Shown here one piece after another: positions 1 through 7,959 of a DNA stretch of 19,900 nucleotides. The stretch lies in assembly GCA_964530005.1 (NCBI GenBank), contig CAZGZD010000021.1:1-19900 (forward strand), given 5' to 3'. The DNA comes from CAZGZD01 sp964530005 (GTDB taxonomy: Bacteria > Patescibacteriota > Microgenomatia > UBA1406 > GWC2-37-13). Both the position numbers and the translations under genes were made by a program. Every line of letters starts with the position of its first letter. Position 1 is the stretch's first letter. A model generated the notes under the pieces. That model worked only from the letters and a program-made list of their open reading frames with translations. It was not told where the DNA came from and did no database searches.

Positions 1-346
1 TCGCTATAGTGCCTTTTTTTAAATAATCGGGTATCTCATCAAATTTGACAGGTACCCGATTTTTATCTTTATCAAAATCATAAATCACCTCACCATCTCG
101 ATCATAAAATACCGTACCTGCACCCGCGGCCTCAGCAAGCTTACCCGGAGCTGGAAGATCTCGACCGTACCATGCAAATACAAGAAATGACCCAAAAAAA
201 CCGATAATGATAAGGACAATGAGTCCGGTGATAAAGGTTACTGTCAGTTTTTGCTTCGAGAATAGGCGACTTCTTCTGTATCGAGGAGTTCCTGTAAATG
301 AAGCGGAGTTTGAGGTTTGGCTACTCCGTCTCCTAACAATTGCCAT
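1..346 (-). CDS. Class A penicillin-binding protein (PBP1a-type), N-terminal fragment
   Basis: Bifunctional peptidoglycan glycosyltransferase/transpeptidase anchored in the cytoplasmic membrane; only about 115 N-terminal residues are visible because the gene runs off the left edge. Seen: a basic, Ser/Arg-rich cytoplasmic tail (MAIVRRRSSQ), one hydrophobic segment at about residues 33-58, then the stretch typical of class A PBPs just before the glycosyltransferase domain (LPAPGKL, then VFYDRDGEVIYDF, then DEIPDYLKKGTIA). The family normally reads 'iP.yl..A.iaiED..F' here; the catalytic Glu would lie just beyond the edge. Two in-frame ATGs exist, at 352 and 346. I prefer 346 because the -10 box ends 8 nt before it. 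There is no ribosome-binding site. It is divergent from the small gene at 397. The family assignment is fairly secure; the exact subclass is not. Confidence 0.8.
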   Translation of the reverse strand, partial: MAIVRRRSSQTSNSASFTGTPRYRRSRLFSKQKLTVTFITGLIVLIIIGFFGSFLVFAWYGRDLPAPGKLAEAAGAGTVFYDRDGEVIYDFDKDKNRVPVKFDEIPDYLKKGTIA

Positions 347-354
347 ATTCATTC

Positions 355-363
355 ATTATAGCA
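355..363 (-). promoter_or_regulatory. Extended -10 promoter of the PBP gene
   Basis: The reverse strand reads TGCTATAAT, an extended -10 element (TGn plus a perfect TATAAT at 355-360). It ends 8 nt before the ATG at 346, so the transcript would begin at or within a base or two of the start codon. No convincing -35 is visible, as is usual for extended -10 promoters. Confidence 0.55.
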
Positions 364-381
364 AAAATGTTGTCATCATCA

Positions 382-387
382 TATAAT
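382..387 (+). promoter_or_regulatory. -10 box for the small membrane peptide gene
   Basis: Perfect TATAAT ending 9 nt before the ATG at 397, implying a leader of only 2-3 nt. I see no good -35. It lies within 30 bp of the oppositely oriented -10 at 355-360, so the two polymerase footprints overlap. Confidence 0.45.
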
Positions 388-396
388 AGATAGCAT

Positions 397-516
397 ATGA
401 AAAAAAGACTTAAGAGAATCTTTAAAAAAGAAAATATAATCAAAGTAATTATTGTGATCAGCACAATCGCACTCGTCGGCTCATCCCTTACCATACCCTT
501 TCTTGTTGGTAAATAA
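397..516 (+). CDS. 39-residue basic single-pass membrane peptide, function unknown
   Basis: Small open frame with a very basic N-terminus (MKKRLKRIFKKENIIK, eight Lys/Arg in the first 16 residues) followed by one hydrophobic segment (roughly residues 15-37) and a terminal Lys, ending with TAA. The layout predicts an N-in membrane peptide. Support for it being real: a perfect TATAAT is correctly placed 9 nt upstream of the ATG, the basic-then-hydrophobic composition is not what random AT-rich sequence tends to give, and no other gene occupies this stretch. It lies 23 nt before recG and may share its transcript. I do not recognise a named family. A chance frame remains possible. Confidence 0.5.
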   Translation: MKKRLKRIFKKENIIKVIIVISTIALVGSSLTIPFLVGK

Positions 517-539
517 CAAAAAGAAAAAGCAAATATTGT

Positions 540-2582
540 ATGTATGATACCCCAATTGATCAACTCCCTCAGACATCCACACTCACACTTGGTCGACTAA
601 GATCAATCGGCATAAATACATTTGGCGATCTACTCAAATACTTTCCCGTGAGATATGCCGACTTCTCGCTCATTGAAACTATTAATAAACTGCAAGTTGG
701 AGAGTCGGCAACTGTGAAGGGGGTAGTAGTTTCAGCAAAAAATACCTATACCAGGCGTCGTGGATTTACCATTCAAAATATACTCGTAGATGATGACACA
801 GGCAAAATAGAGATCACCTGGTTCAATCAACCATACATTCTGCGTAACATAAAAGAAGGTACGCACATCGCAGTTGCCGGAATTGTCGCCAAATCCGCAA
901 CAGGGATAAAACTTGAGCCTAAAGAATATGAGTTGACAGTTGACAGCAAAGACACAGTTCACACGGGGCGAATTGTCGCATACTATTCAGAAAAAAGAGG
1001 GCTTTCTTCCCGACTGCTGCGCGAAAAAATATCGACTGTGCTTACTCTAACATCAACTAGTAAACCAACACCTGACCCTCTGCCTGCGAAGATTCGAAAG
1101 AAATATAATCTCATCTCGCAAGAGGCGGCGATTCGCCTTATTCATTTCCCACCGGACCTAAAGTCACAGGAAAGCGCCACGTACCGACTTGCTTTTGATG
1201 AATTTTTTGTCATTCAGCTGTCTGCCGCACTGACTCGAGAAAAATGGAAAAGTGAAAAAAACGGACACGCCTTTGAAATCAAAAAATATGAAAATAAGAT
1301 ATTAGATTTTATAAAAAGTCTTCCATTTAAGCTTACTGACTCCCAAAAAAAAGTCATACACGAAATTACTAAAGACCTTCAAAATGCATATCCTATGAAT
1401 AGATTTTTGCAGGGAGACGTCGGATCTGGCAAGACAGTAGTTGCTGCGATAGCTGCTCTTGCTGCACAGCTCAACGGATTCCAGACTCTTTTTATGGCGC
1501 CCACTGAGATATTGGCCAATCAACATTTTTCAACACTCTCAAGTCTTTTTCAAAAAACAAGTATTAAAGTAGGACTCCATACAGGGTCGGTAAAGATCAA
1601 TAAATCCGAAAATTATGATATTGTCATTGGCACCCACGCACTAATCCAAAAAACAGTAAACCTTGATAGAGTGGGACTTATCGTCATTGATGAGCAGCAT
1701 AGATTTGGAGTCAGACAGAGAGCAAAACTTAAAGAAAAGGGTATTAACCCACACCTTCTTACTATGACAGCCACACCAATTCCTCGTACTGTCGCACTTA
1801 CACTGTATGGTGAACTTGATATATCGGTCATTGATCAGATGCCAGTTGGACGAGTACCCATCAAAACTCATCTTGTACCCAAAATAAAGCGGGACAAAGG
1901 CTACGGGTGGATTGCTGATCAAGTTAAAAACACTGGGTCACAAGTGTTTGTTGTGTGTCCGCTTATTGAAGAGTCAGAGCACGAGACTATGCAGACTGTG
2001 CGTGCTGCCACAGCTGAATATGAAAGACTAAAAACCACAATATTCAAACACCTTACTGTCGGACTTATTCATGGCAAACTAAAACCTGCTGAAAAAAATC
2101 AGATTATGCTCGACTTCCAGAACAAAAAATATGATGTGCTTGTGACGACAACAGTTGTGGAGGTTGGAATCGATGTGGCAAATGCAACAATTATGCTGGT
2201 TGAGGGTGCGGAGCGATTTGGACTCGCACAGCTTCATCAATTGCGAGGACGAGTGGGGCGTGGGGCTACACAGTCATACTGTTTCTTATTTACAGAGACA
2301 GAAAATGAGGCCGTCAAAAATAGACTCGAATTTTTTGCACATACTGAACTGGGGGCGCAAGTTGCTGAGTATGACTTTAAGCATCGAGGAGCAGGAGATA
2401 TATATGGACTACGCCAACATGGAGCAAGTAGTCTTGCAATTGCAAATTTATCAGATTATGCCCTTATTAAAGAAACTCAAGATTCAGTGTCTGAATTTGT
2501 CAAAGAGTACAAAATAGAAGACTTCCCTGAGCTAAATCAGATTATTAAAGACTATCAATTCGACCTGATTGCCAAAGATTAA
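540..2582 (+). CDS. recG: ATP-dependent DNA helicase RecG
   Basis: Superfamily 2 helicase that regresses stalled replication forks and processes branched recombination intermediates in the nucleoid. 680 residues, close to the usual ~690. Seen in order: N-terminal helical region and OB-fold wedge domain (about 50-135); Walker A GDVGSGKT (292-299); motif Ia APTEILANQH (320-329); DEQH box with RFG (384-390); motif III TATPIPRT (410-417); motif VI QLRGRVGRG (567-575); and the RecG-specific C-terminal stretch RGAGDIYGLRQHG (616-628). All helicase motifs are intact. The ATG at 540 gives MYDTPIDQLP; no ribosome-binding site precedes it. It converges on pilC with only 3 nt between the stop codons and no terminator hairpin. 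Confidence 0.97.
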   Translation: MYDTPIDQLPQTSTLTLGRLRSIGINTFGDLLKYFPVRYADFSLIETINKLQVGESATVKGVVVSAKNTYTRRRGFTIQNILVDDDTGKIEITWFNQPYILRNIKEGTHIAVAGIVAKSATGIKLEPKEYELTVDSKDTVHTGRIVAYYSEKRGLSSRLLREKISTVLTLTSTSKPTPDPLPAKIRKKYNLISQEAAIRLIHFPPDLKSQESATYRLAFDEFFVIQLSAALTREKWKSEKNGHAFEIKKYENKILDFIKSLPFKLTDSQKKVIHEITKDLQNAYPMNRFLQGDVGSGKTVVAAIAALAAQLNGFQTLFMAPTEILANQHFSTLSSLFQKTSIKVGLHTGSVKINKSENYDIVIGTHALIQKTVNLDRVGLIVIDEQHRFGVRQRAKLKEKGINPHLLTMTATPIPRTVALTLYGELDISVIDQMPVGRVPIKTHLVPKIKRDKGYGWIADQVKNTGSQVFVVCPLIEESEHETMQTVRAATAEYERLKTTIFKHLTVGLIHGKLKPAEKNQIMLDFQNKKYDVLVTTTVVEVGIDVANATIMLVEGAERFGLAQLHQLRGRVGRGATQSYCFLFTETENEAVKNRLEFFAHTELGAQVAEYDFKHRGAGDIYGLRQHGASSLAIANLSDYALIKETQDSVSEFVKEYKIEDFPELNQIIKDYQFDLIAKD

Positions 2583-2585
2583 AAT

Positions 2586-3785
2586 TTAAAAATGACTTGT
2601 CAGATTGTAAATTGGAGTAATGACCGAGAGGACTAGAAATCCCACACCAATACCTAAAAATACGAGAATAAGTGGCTCAATGAGCGTCGTCATTGCCTTA
2701 ATCGCAAGCTCTGATTCTGACTGAAAATATCGGGAAAGCCGACCTAAGGTATCGTCAAGATGGCCTGTGCTTTCACCAACAATTGTCATCTGAACAAGTA
2801 TTGGTGGAAATATCTTCTCCGAGGCAAGAGACTCTCCGATAGATTGGCCTTTCTCAACCTTTTTATAGATATTTTTGAAAGATTCCTCATAGACCGAATT
2901 CCCCGCCGTCTCAACGACTATGTTCAAGGCCTCAAGAATAGATACACCAGACTCAACCAAAATAGATAGAGTTCGAGTCGAGTTTACAAGTGCTGCCATT
3001 TGGACGACATTCTTTAGTATGGGTAGTCTTAAAAGAGTTGAGTCGAGCATATATTTACCTGCCTTTGTACGAATATACGACCGTATACCAATATACGCAC
3101 CTATCGCACCAACAATAATAACCGGCCATAGACGGGTCGTGACGGATGAAATACCAATAAGAAGCTTTGTCGTCCACGGCAAATCAATCTGAAAATCCGT
3201 ATAAAGACCCAGTAGCTTAGGAACAACAAAGGTCACCATGATAAACATTACAATAATCATTGCCGTCACGACTATTATAGGGTAGATAAGCGCTCCCTTA
3301 AGCTTTCCTCTAAATTCGCGCTCGCTCTCAAGATTTTCAGATAACTTGAGTAGAATATCGGACAACTTACCTGATGCTTCACCTGATTTCACAAGTGCTA
3401 TATAAAGATTGGAGAAATATTGAGGATATGATTTTAAAGCAGATGATAGAGTATTTCCCCCTTTTACGTGCTTATCAATCTCCTCAATAAGCTTGAGGAG
3501 ATTTTCTTTTGTCGTCTGCTTTTTAAGAATTTCTAAGGAGTCAACAATTGTCAGACCTGCATTCAACATAATAGCAAGTTGGCGCGTCAAATCGACAATA
3601 TCCGTAAATGTGATCCTGTCAAAAAAGCTACTAAATATCGCAATTTGACTTGTCCCAACCTCTTTTACTTCAATGGGAAAGTAGCCATTGTCTTTGAGAT
3701 ACTGTATGACTTCGCTCTCATCTTTTGCCTCAATCTTTTTTTTATATAGTCGCTCTCCTCGCAAAGCCTTATATCGATACAGCAT
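2586..3785 (-). CDS. pilC: Type IV pilus inner-membrane platform protein PilC (GspF family)
   Basis: Polytopic platform protein that couples the PilB/PilT ATPases to pilin insertion and extraction. 399 residues, the normal length. Seen: a short N-terminal cytoplasmic domain, then two tandem GspF domains (about 60-183 and 263-385), each with the family signature (GEASGKL at 135-141, GESTGHL at 337-343). Hydrophobic segments lie at about 168-191, 217-237 and 365-392. Upstream of the ATG is GGGAGAGGTG, whose AGAGG sits about 10 nt before the start: one of the few Shine-Dalgarno-like sites in the window. Third gene of a pilB-pilT-pilC unit, 25 nt after pilT. Confidence 0.95.
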   Translation of the reverse strand: MLYRYKALRGERLYKKKIEAKDESEVIQYLKDNGYFPIEVKEVGTSQIAIFSSFFDRITFTDIVDLTRQLAIMLNAGLTIVDSLEILKKQTTKENLLKLIEEIDKHVKGGNTLSSALKSYPQYFSNLYIALVKSGEASGKLSDILLKLSENLESEREFRGKLKGALIYPIIVVTAMIIVMFIMVTFVVPKLLGLYTDFQIDLPWTTKLLIGISSVTTRLWPVIIVGAIGAYIGIRSYIRTKAGKYMLDSTLLRLPILKNVVQMAALVNSTRTLSILVESGVSILEALNIVVETAGNSVYEESFKNIYKKVEKGQSIGESLASEKIFPPILVQMTIVGESTGHLDDTLGRLSRYFQSESELAIKAMTTLIEPLILVFLGIGVGFLVLSVITPIYNLTSHF

Positions 3786-3810
3786 AGAAGTTGCACCTCT
3801 CCCTTACAAA

Positions 3811-4863
3811 CTATGTAATAAATTTTGTTATCTCTTTGGGTCTTAGCGCATACGCTAGGGCAACCTCTTTGGTAATAAGCCCTTGTTGATATAGTTGATA
3901 TAGATATTTCTCAAAATAAATAAATCCTTCAGCACCCGATGTCTGAATAACATTGTCCAGAAGATATGGCTTACCATCTCGAATAATCGATGCTACGGCC
4001 TGATTATTGTACATAATCTCAACGGCCGGAATACGACCTACACCATCTGCCCGAGGAAGTAGTCTTTGAGACACGACAGCTCGAAGTGTTGTTGCCAGCT
4101 GAGAGCGTATTTGATTCTGCTGATGGGCCGGGAATATATCAATTATTCGATTTATCGTTTCAGGAGCAGATGAAGTATGTAGGGTAGAGAAGACCAGGTG
4201 CCCGGTCTCAGCTATTGAGACAACCTGTTGTGTCGACTCAAAATCCCGCATCTCTCCAACAAGCACCACATCTGGATCCTCGCGCAGAATTGAACGCAGC
4301 GATATGTTCCATGAATGAGTATCTTGGTGTAGTTCCCGCTGTGCAATGATGGACTTCGCTGCTGGGTATACATACTCGATCGGATCCTCAACTGTGATAA
4401 TGTGTCGTGTAGAGTTGATATTAATCTCATTTATAAGGGCAGCCAGGGTCGAGCTTTTTCCCTCACCTGTTGGGCCATTGACCAGTACCAACCCATTGCT
4501 ATATTTCGTCAGCTCGTGGAATATAGTCGGAAGACCGAGTTGCTCAATAGTCTTAATCTTGTTTGGGATAAGACGAAAAGAAGCATTGAGCGTTCCCTGA
4601 GCATAGTAAATATTAATTCTAAATCGATGATCCTTATATTTGTAGCCGATATCTATTTCTTTGTTAGCCAGCAAATTTTCCTTTTGCTCATCAGTCAAAA
4701 AAGACGTAAGCATCTCTTGAGCAACCTCTGGCGTAACGAGCGACAACGTTGTTAGCTGATGAAGCTCTCCATTGATTCGAACGGCTGGATAATATCCAAC
4801 AGTGATATGTAAATCTGAGGCATTACGCTCAATTGTTAGATCAAAAAGTGCGTTGATATCCAT
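3811..4863 (-). CDS. pilT: Type IV pilus retraction ATPase PilT
   Basis: Hexameric cytoplasmic ATPase that depolymerises the pilus and so drives twitching and DNA uptake. 350 residues, standard length. Seen: N-terminal PAS-like domain (SDLHI at 16-20); Walker A GPTGEGKS (130-137); Asp box ITVEDPIEY (156-164); Walker B with DPDVVLVGEMRD (196-207); His box HLVFSTLHT (222-230); and a C-terminal VASIIRDGK (290-298) equivalent to the PilT retraction motif AIRNLIREGK. It lacks the tetracysteine motif of PilB, which supports PilT over PilB. Oddity: the P-loop has Glu where Ser is usual (GPTGEGKS versus GPTGSGKS). Located 15 nt after pilB. Confidence 0.94.
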   Translation of the reverse strand: MDINALFDLTIERNASDLHITVGYYPAVRINGELHQLTTLSLVTPEVAQEMLTSFLTDEQKENLLANKEIDIGYKYKDHRFRINIYYAQGTLNASFRLIPNKIKTIEQLGLPTIFHELTKYSNGLVLVNGPTGEGKSSTLAALINEININSTRHIITVEDPIEYVYPAAKSIIAQRELHQDTHSWNISLRSILREDPDVVLVGEMRDFESTQQVVSIAETGHLVFSTLHTSSAPETINRIIDIFPAHQQNQIRSQLATTLRAVVSQRLLPRADGVGRIPAVEIMYNNQAVASIIRDGKPYLLDNVIQTSGAEGFIYFEKYLYQLYQQGLITKEVALAYALRPKEITKFIT

Positions 4864-4878
4864 ATATATTATTATGCA

Positions 4879-6591
4879 TTATTCCTCAGCCACTCGCAAA
4901 ACTTCCTCAACAGTAGTTATGCCATCAAGAGCCTTCAGGAATCCATCCTGCTTCATACTTATCATGCCATCTGCTCTTGCTTGATTTGTAATCTCATCAG
5001 CTGTGGCCTGATTAAGTATCAACTTATTTATCGCAGGCGTTACCCTCAAGACTTCAAATATACCCACACGCCCCAAGTATCCTGTATCTGAACATTCGCT
5101 ACATCCTGTCCCCTTAAAAAGCTTCATTTCTGATGTGGCCTCGTACTTTTTTGGGGTAAGTGTACCGAGCGTCTTTTGAATAGACTGAGCAATTGCTGCA
5201 TCTGGAACATATTCTTTTCGACAGTGCTCACAAATACGACGCACAATTCGCTGAGCCAGTGATGCCGCCAAAACCGAAGCAATTAAAAAAGCTTCCCCTC
5301 CAAGATCAATGAGTCGGGGAATGGCTGTTGCTGCATCATTTGTATGCAATGTTGAGAGAACGAGGTGCCCAGTGAGCGCTGCTTGAATTGCAAGTTGAGT
5401 GGTCTCTTTATCTCGAATCTCTCCAACAAGTATCACATTTGGATCTTGACGCAAAAAGGAACGAAGACCATTTGCAAAAGTAAGTCCTGCCTGTGCGTTG
5501 ATTTGAACCTGATTTACACCGTCAAGCTGGTATTCAACAGGATCCTCAAGAGTGATGATGTTGACTGAGGGTTTGTTGAGCCTGGTCAATACTGAATAGA
5601 GGGTCGTCGTCTTTCCAGATCCTGTCGGACCAGTAACAAGTACGATTCCATATGGCTCAGAGAATGCAGATTCAAAGTCCTTAAGAGGTACTCCTCGAAG
5701 TCCAAGGTCAGCCAGAGTCGGCAACCCCCCAGTTTTTCTAAGAAGTCGCATTACAATCTTTTCCCCATGGACTGTCGGTAAGGAAGATACGCGAAGGTCT
5801 ACCTCATCGTGCCCAAGTTTGAAGGTGAATCGACCATCTTGTGGAATACGTTTTTCATCTATCTTCATCTGTGAAAGTATCTTTATTCGCGAAATAAGCG
5901 GATCATGGATGCTGACTGGCAATGTCAGCTTTTCGTTTAATATGCCATCGACTCGATAACGCACTCTTGTTTTTGTTTCTTCAGCTTCAATATGGATATC
6001 AGATGCTCGGCTTTTAATAGCAAATTCAAGAATTGTCGTGACTATTTTGGCAATAGGCGCCTCACGAATTACAGATCCTATATCTTCAATCGCACCTTGC
6101 TGCTCTTGCGGTATGTATTCTTTAAGAGCCTCGCTTACCTCAGGAGATAGTCCTTGTGTGTATGTGTGAGTAAACGCTTTCTCGATCTCAGGCAAATCAG
6201 CCAGAACAAGCACTATCTTTTTATTTATTTTTTTTTCCAAGAATTCTGTTACCTGCGTATCAAATGGATCATCTGTCGCAACATACAAAGAATCGGTCTT
6301 AGAGTCGAAGCGATAGGGGATTATGTGAAATCGTCTGGCAATTGACTCAGAGACCATATTGGCAGCTTGTGGGTCCACAGGGGATGTGGATAAATCTACA
6401 CACGGAATCTTGAGAGCATCAGCTGCAGCCTTAAGTACTGCTGGTCTCTCGACTTTTGTTTCGGTCAATAAATAGTCATAAATTGGTTTATTCTTCTTTA
6501 TGCTGTCAAGCTCATACTGATCGGCCATATCGGCCGTTATGATCCCATGATCCACTATATTTTTAAGAAGAGCTTTTGGTGGTATGTTCAT
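4879..6591 (-). CDS. pilB: Type IV pilus assembly ATPase PilB (GspE family)
   Basis: Cytoplasmic hexameric motor that powers pilus extension. From the chosen ATG it is 570 residues, typical for PilB. Seen: N-terminal MshEN-like domain (about 1-145); RASDIHIEAE (195-204); Walker A GPTGSGKT (321-328); Asp box LEDPVEYQ; Walker B VILVGEIRD (386-394); HLVLSTLHTND; and two CxxC pairs (CEHC at 454-457, CSEC at 497-500) forming the zinc-binding tetracysteine motif of PilB/GspE. The reading frame stays open to an ATG at 6627, but 6591 is preferred: a -35/-10 pair ends 7 nt before it, and the protein then starts MNIPPKALLK as relatives do. First gene of pilB-pilT-pilC. Confidence 0.95.
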   Translation of the reverse strand: MNIPPKALLKNIVDHGIITADMADQYELDSIKKNKPIYDYLLTETKVERPAVLKAAADALKIPCVDLSTSPVDPQAANMVSESIARRFHIIPYRFDSKTDSLYVATDDPFDTQVTEFLEKKINKKIVLVLADLPEIEKAFTHTYTQGLSPEVSEALKEYIPQEQQGAIEDIGSVIREAPIAKIVTTILEFAIKSRASDIHIEAEETKTRVRYRVDGILNEKLTLPVSIHDPLISRIKILSQMKIDEKRIPQDGRFTFKLGHDEVDLRVSSLPTVHGEKIVMRLLRKTGGLPTLADLGLRGVPLKDFESAFSEPYGIVLVTGPTGSGKTTTLYSVLTRLNKPSVNIITLEDPVEYQLDGVNQVQINAQAGLTFANGLRSFLRQDPNVILVGEIRDKETTQLAIQAALTGHLVLSTLHTNDAATAIPRLIDLGGEAFLIASVLAASLAQRIVRRICEHCRKEYVPDAAIAQSIQKTLGTLTPKKYEATSEMKLFKGTGCSECSDTGYLGRVGIFEVLRVTPAINKLILNQATADEITNQARADGMISMKQDGFLKALDGITTVEEVLRVAEE

Positions 6592-6598
6592 TAGTTTT

Positions 6599-6627
6599 AC
6601 TATAGTGAGATTTCTGATAAAATGCAA
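6599..6627 (-). promoter_or_regulatory. Promoter of pilB-pilT-pilC
   Basis: The reverse strand shows TTGCAT (6622-6627), a 17-bp spacer, then TATAGT (6599-6604), ending 7 nt before the ATG at 6591. The spacing is ideal and the -10 is 5/6; the -35 matches only in TTG. The predicted transcript is leaderless and has no Shine-Dalgarno sequence. This arrangement is what decides the pilB start at 6591 over 6627. Confidence 0.55.
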
Positions 6628-6642
6628 TATAGATATACATAT

Positions 6643-6659
6643 ATCACTTTAAAAGTGAT
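6643..6659. promoter_or_regulatory. 17-bp perfect dyad, candidate operator in the pilB/delta' divergent region
   Basis: ATCACTTT-A-AAAGTGAT is a perfect inverted repeat around one central base. With almost no loop and no T-run it is not a good terminator, but it has the size and symmetry of a homodimeric regulator site. Its centre is about 59 bp upstream of the pilB start codon, just beyond the pilB -35, a typical activator position. The regulator is unknown. Confidence 0.4.
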
Positions 6660-6730
6660 CGGGTGTATGCTCAGCAGTCAAATAACTCTCTACTTTTGAT
6701 TTTACAATTTCATCGAATATTGGCTCAAAT

Positions 6731-7378
6731 ATGACCCCTTACATCATTGTTGGAACAGTAAATTTAGATATCAAACGAGCAATAAAAGCTATCGTCAAAA
6801 ACCTCGAAGTTGCAGAAAAAGATATCTTTGAGATACTGCCTGAGAAAAAAGAGATCACAATCGGACAGATTCGCGAACTTAAAAAAGAGACCATTTACGA
6901 ATCATCAATCCCGCGCCTTTATATTATTCGGCAATTTGATACAGCCGGCCTTCCTGCGCAAAATGCCAGTCTCAAGCTCCTTGAGGAGCATCCCGCAAAT
7001 ATTCAATTTATCCTGATCGCATCCAATGAGCACGCAGTAATCCCGACAATAAGATCCCGAGCCAAAATCATAAGAATCAAAAACACAAAAGAAATAGTCA
7101 AAGAGTTGAGTGCGGAAAGAGTTCTTGACACATTGGTCAAAAAAGGCGATATGGAAGCTTTTATGTCGGAGACATTTGCAACAGCAAAGCTTGAGTCAAT
7201 AGACTACATCATTGACTTTTTTAGGATTCGAGCGAGAGACGATGCTCATGCGACAAATGTACTACGAGAGGCACTAAGAATACGCGCGCTTGTAACTGGC
7301 AACAATGTATCTCCACAAGTGGCTACAGATCACCTTCTGATATATGTAAGACAGGCATACTCGGCCAAATCATCATGA
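6731..7378 (+). CDS. Short DNA polymerase III delta' subunit-like protein
   Basis: Clamp-loader subunit homologue (HolB/DnaX-related AAA+ fold). Seen: ITIGQIRELKK (about 47-57), matching the delta' pattern 'I.vdqiRel'; PRLYIIRQFDTA (a degenerate Walker B/sensor region); NASLKLLEEHPANIQFILIAS (about 77-97), equivalent to 'naLLKtLEEPP...filia'; and IPTIRSRAKII (about 105-115), the position of the SRC motif, here Arg-Ala instead of Arg-Cys. At 215 residues it is well short of the usual ~300-330: there is no N-terminal P-loop or zinc module, and the C-terminal collar is reduced. It starts 139 nt from divergent pilB and ends 52 nt before the pilin operon. Small delta' forms fit reduced genomes. 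Whether it loads the clamp here is inference. Confidence 0.75.
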   Translation: MTPYIIVGTVNLDIKRAIKAIVKNLEVAEKDIFEILPEKKEITIGQIRELKKETIYESSIPRLYIIRQFDTAGLPAQNASLKLLEEHPANIQFILIASNEHAVIPTIRSRAKIIRIKNTKEIVKELSAERVLDTLVKKGDMEAFMSETFATAKLESIDYIIDFFRIRARDDAHATNVLREALRIRALVTGNNVSPQVATDHLLIYVRQAYSAKSS

Positions 7379-7392
7379 CAATCTCAGTTCAT

Positions 7393-7422
7393 TTGACAAG
7401 CTGTTTTGAATTGTAGTAAGCT
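7393..7422 (+). promoter_or_regulatory. Promoter of the six-pilin operon
   Basis: A perfect -35 TTGACA (7393-7398), an 18-bp spacer, then TAAGCT (7417-7422), ending 8 nt before the ATG at 7431. The -10 keeps the key T1, A2 and T6 but is otherwise poor. The geometry again predicts a leaderless message; no Shine-Dalgarno sequence precedes the start. Confidence 0.5.
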
Positions 7423-7430
7423 GATTTTGT

Positions 7431-7943
7431 ATGCAAAAGGGGTTTTCATTAATTGAGCTTCTTGTCGTAATTGGTATTATCTCTATTCTCTCAGCAATTG
7501 CTGTGCCGAATTTTATGGCTGCCCGCGAACGAGCGCGTGATGCTACACGCAAAGCAGATCTAAAAGCAATGCAATCGGCATTTGAGCTTTATAAGCAAGA
7601 CCAAACCCCCCCAGAATACCCTGCATCAAGTTATTTTAGTAATGCACTAAATTCCGATGGTACAGGTAAATGCTGGTTCAATGGAGGAGGTACTGGTGAT
7701 TTTCAAGACTCGTGCCCATCGGATAAGACTATCTATCTTAAAAAACTACCCACAGATCCTTCCTTCACTAGTTCTTCACACAAATATTACTATTACAATT
7801 CAACTGGACAACAGACATATACACTTGAAGCCTGCCTTGAGAATAAAGCTGATGCGGCTGGACATACTTGCCCTGGCGATTTCTCAACATATTCGGGCAG
7901 TTCATGTAGTAGCAACTGGTGCTACCAACTTACCCAACCATAA
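7431..7943 (+). CDS. Type IV prepilin, GspG/PilA-like (pilin 1)
   Basis: Prepilin with a 4-residue leader (MQKG) cut before FSLIELLVV by a prepilin peptidase; mature Glu5 is present (F-S-L-I-E). The hydrophobic N-terminal helix covers about residues 5-29. The helix continues with ARDATRKADLKAMQSAFELY, and the globular domain carries the P-x-DP...Y.Y...YTL.A.LE pattern also seen in pilins 2, 3 and 8. It ends with a Cys pair around NWCYQL, probably a disulfide. 170 residues. First of six closely spaced prepilins, so it may be the major pilin, but the sequence does not prove that. It lacks a Shine-Dalgarno sequence; the start is fixed by the conserved short leader. Confidence 0.93.
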   Translation: MQKGFSLIELLVVIGIISILSAIAVPNFMAARERARDATRKADLKAMQSAFELYKQDQTPPEYPASSYFSNALNSDGTGKCWFNGGGTGDFQDSCPSDKTIYLKKLPTDPSFTSSSHKYYYYNSTGQQTYTLEACLENKADAAGHTCPGDFSTYSGSSCSSNWCYQLTQP

Positions 7944-7945
7944 TG

Positions 7946-7951
7946 TATAGT
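7946..7951 (+). promoter_or_regulatory. -10-like box before pilin 2
   Basis: TATAGT ending 8 nt before the ATG at 7960, in the 16-nt gap between pilins 1 and 2. It is identical to the proposed pilB -10 and has the same leaderless spacing. There is no convincing -35, so it may be an internal promoter or chance. Confidence 0.3.
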
Positions 7952-7959
7952 AAAAATAT

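Noticed and set aside
333..563. Reverse-strand reading frame across the start of recG
   Set aside because: It overlaps the recG start and the PBP start in another frame, has no domain, and competes with better-supported genes.
6592..6627. pilB start at 6627
   Set aside because: A -35/-10 pair lies across this extension and ends 7 nt before the ATG at 6591; relatives begin with the MNIPPKAL-type sequence.
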